Both the position numbers and the translations under genes were made by a program. Positions 31,534 to 36,866 of a stretch of 36,866 nucleotides of DNA are shown piece by piece. This DNA comes from Methanolobus sp. (GTDB lineage Archaea > Halobacteriota > Methanosarcinia > Methanosarcinales > Methanosarcinaceae), in assembly GCA_029762595.1 (NCBI GenBank), contig JARVGJ010000022.1, forward strand, positions 1-36,866, read 5' to 3'. A model generated the notes under the pieces. The model made no database searches. It was not told the DNA's origin and saw nothing but the letters and a program-made list of their open reading frames with translations. Within the stretch, counting starts at the first letter, position 1, and every line of letters starts with the position of its first letter.

Positions 31534-31558
31534 TTGCTATCTTCCGGCAATATTTTTA
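31533..31558 (+). terminator. Short stem plus T-run terminator after the GlcF-type gene
   Basis: ATTGC (31533-31537) pairs with GCAAT (31547-31551), followed by ATTTTTAC. It immediately overlaps the stop codon. The rest of the gap to the convergent YgiQ gene is AT-rich without other signals. Confidence 0.4.
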
Positions 31559-31632
31559 CAAGAAAAGCATATTCTAATATTCTTATTCTGATACTCTTAT
31601 ATTTTCCTTAAAAAAACGATCTTATCATGGAG

Positions 31633-33483
31633 TTACCATCCGTTCTTTCCTTTTTTCCGGCTTATCAGACAGTTCCAGGAATTGCCGGCAAGGTCAAGGC
31701 GGTTAGCACGTTTCAGCCCTTCATACACAAGGTTATGGTTTGAAGGCTCCCTGTAATGCAGCATTGCCCGCTGAATGCTCTTCTCTTTCTGGGAGGTTGT
31801 CACATATATCTTCTTCCCGGTGAAAGGATCCGTTCCTGTGTGGAACATGCAGGTTGCCGCAGTCATGGGTGTAGGTGTGAAGTCCTGTAACTGTCTGGTG
31901 TACCTTCCGGTATCTCTGATATACTCTGCGGTCTCTATCATATCATCGAGGGTGCACCCGGGATGACCTGACATCAAAAAAGCCACAAGGTACTGGTCCT
32001 TGCCCACTTTCTTGTTGATCTCTGTGAACTTCTGCTCAAACCGTTCAAATACCTCCCTGCCAGGCTTCTTCATGGCACTGGTGACACTGTCACAATAGTG
32101 CTCCGGTGCGACCTTCAGTTGTCCGCTGACATGGTGGGCACATAGCTCTTCCATGTATTCCTCATCAAGCAGTGCAAGGTCGTAGCGTACTCCGTAACCT
32201 ACAAAGACCTTTGATATCCCTGGCAGCTCCCTGAGCCTGCGCATAAGTTCAATTAGTTTTTTGTGACTTGTGTCAAGGGATGGGCACGCATCGGGATAAA
32301 TGCATAGCTTATTCTTGCATACTCCTTTTTTCTCCCAGTTATTGCACTTCATCCCGTACATGTTGGCCGAAGGCCCTCCAAGTCCGTTGATAGTACCTTT
32401 GAATCCCCTGGCATTCCTGAAGCCTTCTGCTTCCCGAAGTATGGATCCTATACTGCGGCTGCGGATCATCCTCCCCTGATGCAGGGCGATCGCACAGAAA
32501 GAACATGCACCAAAACAGCCTCTGTGGGTGTTGATGGAGAACTTTACCATGTCAAGTGCCGGTACAGTTTCACTGTATGAAGGATGTGTCTCCCGGGTAT
32601 ATGGGAGCTCATATACATGGTCCAGCTCTTCAGTTGTGAGAGGGCGCATGGGTCTGTTCTGCACTATCACTGTCTTGGGGTGGACCTGTACGATGCAATG
32701 GCCACGTATATGGTCCTGTTCTTCATAGATGATCCTGAATGCATTTGCATAAAGCTCCTTATTCTTTGAGACTTCGGTATATGGAGGTATCTCTATGCAT
32801 TCCCTGAGTATTTCCTCTTTTTTTTCTTTCCAGCTTTTGATGTCCATTTTCCAGACGGTGCCGTCAACTTCATTTATATCAGAGATAGCTTTTCCTTTGT
32901 TGAGCATGTCTGCGATCTCAAGTATCTGCAGCTCTCCCATGCCGTATACAATAAGGTCTGCAGGCGAGTCTGCAAGTATGGACTGGCGTACTTTGTCTGA
33001 CCAGTAGTCGTACTGTGCAAAGCGGCGCAGGGAAGCTTCAATTCCTCCGATCACCTGAGGTACGTTTGGAAATGCTTCACGAAGGCGGTTTGAATAAACT
33101 ATAACTGCCCTGTTTGGCCGAAGTCCTGTTTTGTTCCCGGGTGAATATACATCCTCGTGTCGCAATCTCTTTGAAGGGGTATAGTTGCTGACCATTGAGT
33201 CGGTGTTCCCGGCACTTATGGCAAAGAAAAGACGTGGTTTGCCTAGTTTTTTGAATTCATCCGTGTTTTCCCATTTAGGTTGCGGGATCACTCCTACTCT
33301 GTAACCTGCATCTTCAAGTACCCTGGCTATGATACTTGTTCCAAAACCAGGATGGTCAACATAGGCATCACCTGTTACTATTATTATATCAAGCTCTTCC
33401 CAGCCTTTCTCTTTTGCTTCTTTTTTACTGGTTGGCAGGAAGGCTGTGGAAGGAATCTTCCCTTTAACTTTCTTGTTTTTCAT
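31633..33483 (-). CDS. YgiQ family radical SAM protein
   Basis: A 616-residue radical SAM enzyme of the YgiQ (UPF0313) family. The N-terminal domain (ELDIIIVTGDAYVDHPGFGT) precedes the cluster motif C-x3-C-x2-C in GCFGACSFCAIALHQGR (about 320-336). A second Cys-rich insertion (KCNNWEKKGVCKNKLCIYPD) is characteristic of the family. The C-terminal stretch ends LAGNSWNCLISRKKGKNGW. The reaction is unknown; the family is widespread in anaerobes. It is encoded 23 bases after the MBL-fold gene, with AGGA before the ATG, so it is likely the last gene of a TatD-MBL-YgiQ transcript. Confidence 0.92.
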   Translation of the reverse strand: MKNKKVKGKIPSTAFLPTSKKEAKEKGWEELDIIIVTGDAYVDHPGFGTSIIARVLEDAGYRVGVIPQPKWENTDEFKKLGKPRLFFAISAGNTDSMVSNYTPSKRLRHEDVYSPGNKTGLRPNRAVIVYSNRLREAFPNVPQVIGGIEASLRRFAQYDYWSDKVRQSILADSPADLIVYGMGELQILEIADMLNKGKAISDINEVDGTVWKMDIKSWKEKKEEILRECIEIPPYTEVSKNKELYANAFRIIYEEQDHIRGHCIVQVHPKTVIVQNRPMRPLTTEELDHVYELPYTRETHPSYSETVPALDMVKFSINTHRGCFGACSFCAIALHQGRMIRSRSIGSILREAEGFRNARGFKGTINGLGGPSANMYGMKCNNWEKKGVCKNKLCIYPDACPSLDTSHKKLIELMRRLRELPGISKVFVGYGVRYDLALLDEEYMEELCAHHVSGQLKVAPEHYCDSVTSAMKKPGREVFERFEQKFTEINKKVGKDQYLVAFLMSGHPGCTLDDMIETAEYIRDTGRYTRQLQDFTPTPMTAATCMFHTGTDPFTGKKIYVTTSQKEKSIQRAMLHYREPSNHNLVYEGLKRANRLDLAGNSWNCLISRKKGKNGW

Positions 33484-33506
33484 GTTGGGTCCTTGCTTCT
33501 GGAATT

Positions 33507-34142
33507 TCAGAATATACCTTTGGACATACGCAGGGATAGTTCGATCTGCCTGTTAACATCATTGGAGCTTACGTCCCCATGTCCTGGATAGAGTGTCCTT
33601 ACGTCAAGCTTTACAAGCTTTTCTATGGATCCCGTAAGCTGTGAGCGGTTGCCACCTTCAAAATCAGTGCGTCCGATGCTTCCTCCGGGGAATACGGTAT
33701 CTCCTGAGAAAAGACTTCTGGATTTTGCTTCATAGAGGCAGATACCTCCTGGGGTATGCCCGGGTGTGTGGATCACCTCAAGCTCTTCATCATTGCCAAT
33801 GTCTATCCTGTCACCTTCATTTAGGAGGACGTCAGGTTCGATTGAAGGGGCTTTGTATCCGAACATTGAGGCTGCGCTGACATGATCATTTTTTAGAAGA
33901 TCAGCGTCATTTATGTGAATAGCTATCTTTGCACCGCTAAGGTGTGATATTTCCAGAGCTGAAGCTGTGTGATCATAATGGCAATGGGTGAGTATTACCA
34001 TTTCAAGGTCCTTTAATTCTATGCTTTTAGTTATTTCCTCTAACATTCCTTTTGTGTTCATACCGGTATCTACCAGTACCTTCCCGTTGATTAGGAATGA
34101 GTTTGCATCGTAAAGCCCGGTATTGATATGTTTGACCTGCAT
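33507..34142 (-). CDS. MBL-fold metallo-hydrolase (glyoxalase II-like)
   Basis: A 211-residue metallo-beta-lactamase-fold protein with all metal motifs: TLTHCHYDHTA-type H-x-H-x-D-H (here ILTHCHYDHTAS), HTPGHTPGG, LFSGDTVFPGG and LYPGHG. It resembles glyoxalase II-like hydrolases that cleave thioesters or lactonised substrates with two metal ions, but the substrate is undetermined. An AGGAG Shine-Dalgarno 7 bases before the ATG confirms the start. It sits between tatD and ygiQ on the same strand, with gaps of 57 and 23 bases, so it is probably part of one operon. Confidence 0.9.
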   Translation of the reverse strand: MQVKHINTGLYDANSFLINGKVLVDTGMNTKGMLEEITKSIELKDLEMVILTHCHYDHTASALEISHLSGAKIAIHINDADLLKNDHVSAASMFGYKAPSIEPDVLLNEGDRIDIGNDEELEVIHTPGHTPGGICLYEAKSRSLFSGDTVFPGGSIGRTDFEGGNRSQLTGSIEKLVKLDVRTLYPGHGDVSSNDVNRQIELSLRMSKGIF

Positions 34143-34199
34143 GTTTATTCTCCTGCCAAAAAAGATTAATCAGAATAAGGGATTACCTGAACAATTACT

Positions 34200-34958
34200 T
34201 TAAAGATGAAAAGCCCTGCGGGTATTTTTCATTGTCGCCATGGCTATTTCTTTCTCCTCAATTTCCTTAAGACCAGCGATAACAGGGACTGAATCAAGCA
34301 CGAATGCCGGCTCGTTCCTGCCTTTCCTTGGTGAGAGGAAAGGACTGTCTGTCTCGATGAGCATGTTCTCCAGGGGCAGGTTCTGTGCTATTCTTTTGTG
34401 CTGTTCTGAGAAACAGACAAGTGTTGGCACTGATATATAGTGTCCTGCATCAAGGATGTTCTGCATGGTCTCAAGTGACCCACCATAGCAATGAAAGACC
34501 ACCATGTCAAGATCCCTGCTCATTTCAAGTGCCAGCTCCTCGCCGTCCCTGCCATGTATCACCAGGGTCTTGTTGTACCTGTCTGCAATCTCAATGACCT
34601 GCCTGAATACTTCTTTCTGCCTTTCCCTGCCAGCATCCTTGGTGCAATAGTAGAAATCAAGTCCTGCCTCTCCTATTCCTATGGCCTTGTCAATGTTGCG
34701 CTCCATCTGGGACAGTATCTGTTTTATCTTTTCATCATTTGCATCAGGCACCATCTGGGGGCTGAGGCCAAGGGTTGCATGGATGAATTCGTACTTTCTG
34801 GCCAGTTCAAGGGAATCAGCATTCGACCTGTAGTCGATACCGGAATTGATCATTGTCACAACCCCACTGTTCCTGGCCCTCTCTATAGTTTCATGCCTGT
34901 CTTTATTGAACTTTGAAAAATCAAGGTGGCAGTGGGAGTCGATAACTTCGTATTCCAT
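34200..34958 (-). CDS. TatD family metal-dependent hydrolase/DNase
   Basis: A 252-residue TIM-barrel amidohydrolase-like protein. Its metal ligands sit in DSHCHLDF (residues 7-14), GIGEAGLDFYY (Glu), LVIHGRDG (His), VFHCYGGS (His) and ETDSPFLSP (Asp), the full TatD set. Family members act as 3'-5' DNases or on RNA and peptides in repair and quality control. The ATG at 34958 has no Shine-Dalgarno. A TATA block at about 34975-34988 on the minus strand puts the start point at the ATG, so the mRNA is probably leaderless. It heads the TatD-MBL-YgiQ group. Confidence 0.9.
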   Translation of the reverse strand: MEYEVIDSHCHLDFSKFNKDRHETIERARNSGVVTMINSGIDYRSNADSLELARKYEFIHATLGLSPQMVPDANDEKIKQILSQMERNIDKAIGIGEAGLDFYYCTKDAGRERQKEVFRQVIEIADRYNKTLVIHGRDGEELALEMSRDLDMVVFHCYGGSLETMQNILDAGHYISVPTLVCFSEQHKRIAQNLPLENMLIETDSPFLSPRKGRNEPAFVLDSVPVIAGLKEIEEKEIAMATMKNTRRAFHL

Positions 34959-35131
34959 GTATATACATTCGGGTCTTATTATATAGGAATTACAGTATTG
35001 AAGAGTCTGAATACATGCTTGAACAAATTTTTGGATTTCTGGGCCGGAAAAATGTAGAACCGTAATTATAAGGAAGGGAAAAGGAATGAATATAAGGGTG
35101 GATGTTTACGGTCCTGCGATTTATCTTCTTT

Positions 35132-36695
35132 TTATTGCATGCTCCATAGCTTCTTCTTTTCAAGAAGTATATTGATGGCTGTGATAAGGGCGTCAACGGA
35201 TGCTGTAGCAATGTCGGCACTTGCTGATTGTGCACTTACCACCCTGCCGTCCTCATCTTCCACGGAGATTGTCACTTCTGCAAGTGCATCACTTCCGCCA
35301 GTGATTGCTTCAAGGCTGAAGTCCCGCACCTTGACCTTGGTATAATTACCTATCATCAGTTCCACTGCTTTAAGGGCAGCGTCGATGGGTCCTACTCCGT
35401 AGTTGGAGGCAACGGCTTCCTCATCTCCTATCTTTGCCCTGACAACAGCTGTCGGGGTTGTAAGGTTGCCTGTCATTACTGAGAACTCTTTGAGTATTAT
35501 GGTCTCGTTGCCAAGGTTACGACCAAGTACGGCAGATGCTACTGCATGGAGGTCTGCGTCACATATGCGTTTGCCTTTATTGGCTATGTCCTTGATCCGG
35601 ATAAGTATTTCATCAAGTTGTTCTTCGTTGGTCTCGATGCCCATATCTTCCAGAGACCTCTTTACAGCATGCTTGCCTGCATGCTTTCCCACGACTATGC
35701 GGCGCTTGTGGCCCACCATCTCAGGGGTCATGATCCCTGGTTCGAATGTGTCGGATTTTTCGAGTACTCCATGGGTGTGGATGCCGGACTCGTGGGCAAA
35801 TGCATTATCTCCTACTATGGGTGTGTTCACAGGCATGTGAATACCTGTGAGACCTTCAACCATCCTGGCGGTCTCAAGCAGATATTCTGTCTTGATGTTT
35901 GTCTTGGCACCATATATGGAATGCAGGCACATGACCACTTCTGCAAGGTTTGCATTACCTGCACGCTCCCCGATACCATTGACGGTGACTTGTATCTGGC
36001 TGGCGCCCGCCTCTGCTGCCATGAGGCTGTTTGCAACAGCTATTCCGAAATCGTTGTGGCAATGTACATCTATGGGTATGTTTACCTGATAGTTGATGTT
36101 CTTTACAAGTTCATACATAGAGGATGGTGACATAATGCCAACTGTGTCGGGTACGTTTATGATGTCGCATCCTGCGGATTCTACGGCCTTGTATACATCT
36201 ACCAGATAGCCAATATCGGTCCTGGTGGCATCCATGGCTGAGAACATGCATTTAGCTCCATGTTCCTTGATGTATTCCACAGCATCTACTGCCATGCTAA
36301 GGACTTCTTCCTTGCTCTTCTTTATTGTATGTATCCTCTGGATGTCAGAAGTTGATACGAAGGTGTGTATCATGTCTACATTACAATCTATACAGGCGTC
36401 CAGATCCTTTGTAAGAACGCGGGCAAGACCACAGACATCGAGACTTAGTCCTTCGTTGGCTATGGCTCTGACATTTTGCTTTTCGCCTTCCGAAGATACG
36501 GGGAAACCAGCTTCTAGCACGTCAACCCCAAGTTTGTCCAGCTGGCGGGCAATCTTGAGTTTTTGCTCGTTGTTGAGTGAAACGCCAGGTGTTTGTTCAC
36601 CATCGCGCAGTGTCGTGTCAAAAATAGTCTTGTGTGTGTTTATCAGTGGTTTATCGCTGTAAAAAGCGATCCCTCAGTTCTACGGTTGAATTCAT
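35132..36695 (-). CDS. leuA: 2-isopropylmalate synthase family (LeuA/CimA) with apparent frameshift near the 5' end
   Basis: This acyltransferase condenses acetyl-CoA with a 2-oxoacid. The main frame holds [57 protein letters not shown] and a C-terminal LeuA-dimer regulatory domain. These fit 2-isopropylmalate synthase (leucine) or citramalate synthase (isoleucine). The main frame has no start codon: it opens after a TGA at 36674-36676. The ATG at 36695 begins a 14-codon frame ([17 protein letters not shown] at 36651-36653). Removing one T from the T5 run at 36661-36665 joins the frames into [18 protein letters not shown]. Initiating at the internal GTG (36520) would lose the catalytic motif. 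It is a sequencing error, a real mutation or +1 frameshifting. Confidence 0.85.
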
Positions 36696-36717
36696 GTTAA
36701 TCATTCCCGCCTTGTAA

Positions 36718-36731
36718 CTTATATTATAAAT
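36718..36731 (-). promoter_or_regulatory. TATA box for the leuA-type gene
   Basis: The minus strand reads TATTTATAATATAA about 23-36 bases before the ATG at 36695. Any leader would be very short. GGGAATGAT lies just before the ATG and resembles a weak Shine-Dalgarno. A second in-frame ATG is at 36704. Confidence 0.5.
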
Positions 36732-36835
36732 ACTCTCCGTAAGTATGCATGCAGTGAATTATATCTCTTGCAATTTATAGAATACCATATCCCGCAATGC
36801 TTTTATACAAAGCCTGTTATGTAGGGGTGCTCGCG

Positions 36836-36866
36836 ATGAGCCAAATGATGCGGTCTGCGCATCAGT
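36836..36866 (+). CDS. Start of an unidentified gene, cut by the right edge
   Basis: Ten codons are visible (MSQMMRSAHQ), preceded by AGGGGTG 7 bases upstream, a good Shine-Dalgarno, and by a TATA-like block (TTTTATACAAAG, about 36800-36811). It is divergent from the leuA-type gene. Too little is present to name a family. The close spacing of TATA box and Shine-Dalgarno leaves a stable RNA as an alternative. Confidence 0.4.
   Translation, partial: MSQMMRSAHQ

Noticed and set aside
34990-35235. 81-codon minus-strand ORF overlapping the end of the leuA-type gene
   Set aside because: It is largely an out-of-frame reading of the end of that gene and shows no start signal.
36520-36520. Internal GTG as the start of the 2-isopropylmalate synthase-family gene
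   Set aside because: It would delete the catalytic DTTLRDGEQ segment, which is present just upstream in the same frame.
1-36866. CRISPR array, insertion sequence, prophage or integrative element
   Set aside because: No regularly spaced repeats of 25-40 bases, no transposase, integrase or Cas motif, and no terminal inverted repeats were seen. The direct repeats found are short pairs or microsatellites.

Overview
The window is a chromosomal segment of a methanogenic archaeon, most likely a mesophilic member of the Methanosarcinaceae (Methanolobus/Methanococcoides-like; genus not resolved). The basis is the gene content: archaeal DnaG primase, a HerA-NurA pair, a multi-OB-fold RPA, archaeosine synthase ArcS, UPF0058/UPF0200/UPF0201 proteins, a SelB-like GTPase, a Methanosarcina-type pyruvate synthase gamma subunit, moderate GC, AT-rich intergenic DNA with TATA boxes, and a mix of Shine-Dalgarno and apparently leaderless starts. 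I see no transposase, integrase, phage gene or CRISPR array. It reads as core genome rather than an island.

Layout. 1-3.4 kb: start of porC (runs off the left edge), tRNA-dihydrouridine synthase, then a three-gene overlapping operon (UPF0200 P-loop kinase, UPF0201 RNA-binding protein, xylose-isomerase-like TIM barrel). 3.4-4.0 kb: dyad repeat, a 56-aa ribbon-helix-helix regulator and tRNA-Lys(CUU). 4.0-7.2 kb: nurA-herA operon. 7.2-12.7 kb: a sodium:solute symporter flanked by tetranucleotide repeats, a small conserved-looking protein, a VOC protein, a MetE-core-like protein and a SpoIIM-like membrane protein. 12.8-14.1 kb: a KaiC/RadA-like ATPase with a tailed partner. 14.1-19.4 kb: a minus-strand block of SelB-like GTPase, RNA ligase, two four-CBS proteins, an eroded stretch and a third CBS protein with a zinc ribbon. 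19.7-24 kb: RPA, RNA 2'-phosphotransferase, RNA 3'-phosphate cyclase and a CoA-disulfide-reductase-like flavoprotein. 24-29 kb: a repeat-rich 700-bp gap, dnaG, UPF0058, a GNAT acetyltransferase and ArcS. 29-36.9 kb: a GlcD/GlcF-type 2-hydroxyacid dehydrogenase pair, YgiQ radical SAM, MBL hydrolase, TatD, a 2-isopropylmalate synthase-family gene with an apparent frameshift, and the first codons of a divergent gene.

Themes. RNA and tRNA metabolism is prominent (Dus, UPF0201, SelB-like GTPase, RNA ligase, KptA, RtcA, ArcS, tRNA-Lys), as is DNA replication and repair (HerA, NurA, RPA, DnaG, TatD). The observations most worth following up are: (i) the single-base frame break in the leuA-type gene inside a T5 run; (ii) the SelB-like GTPase / RNA ligase / double CBS block, in which the GTPase has degenerate switch motifs; (iii) a palindromic operator between TATA box and start point, plus a start-codon-proximal sequestering stem, at the UPF0058 gene; and (iv) short tandem repeats in several promoter regions. 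Functions are inferred from recognisable motifs only; no database search was possible.
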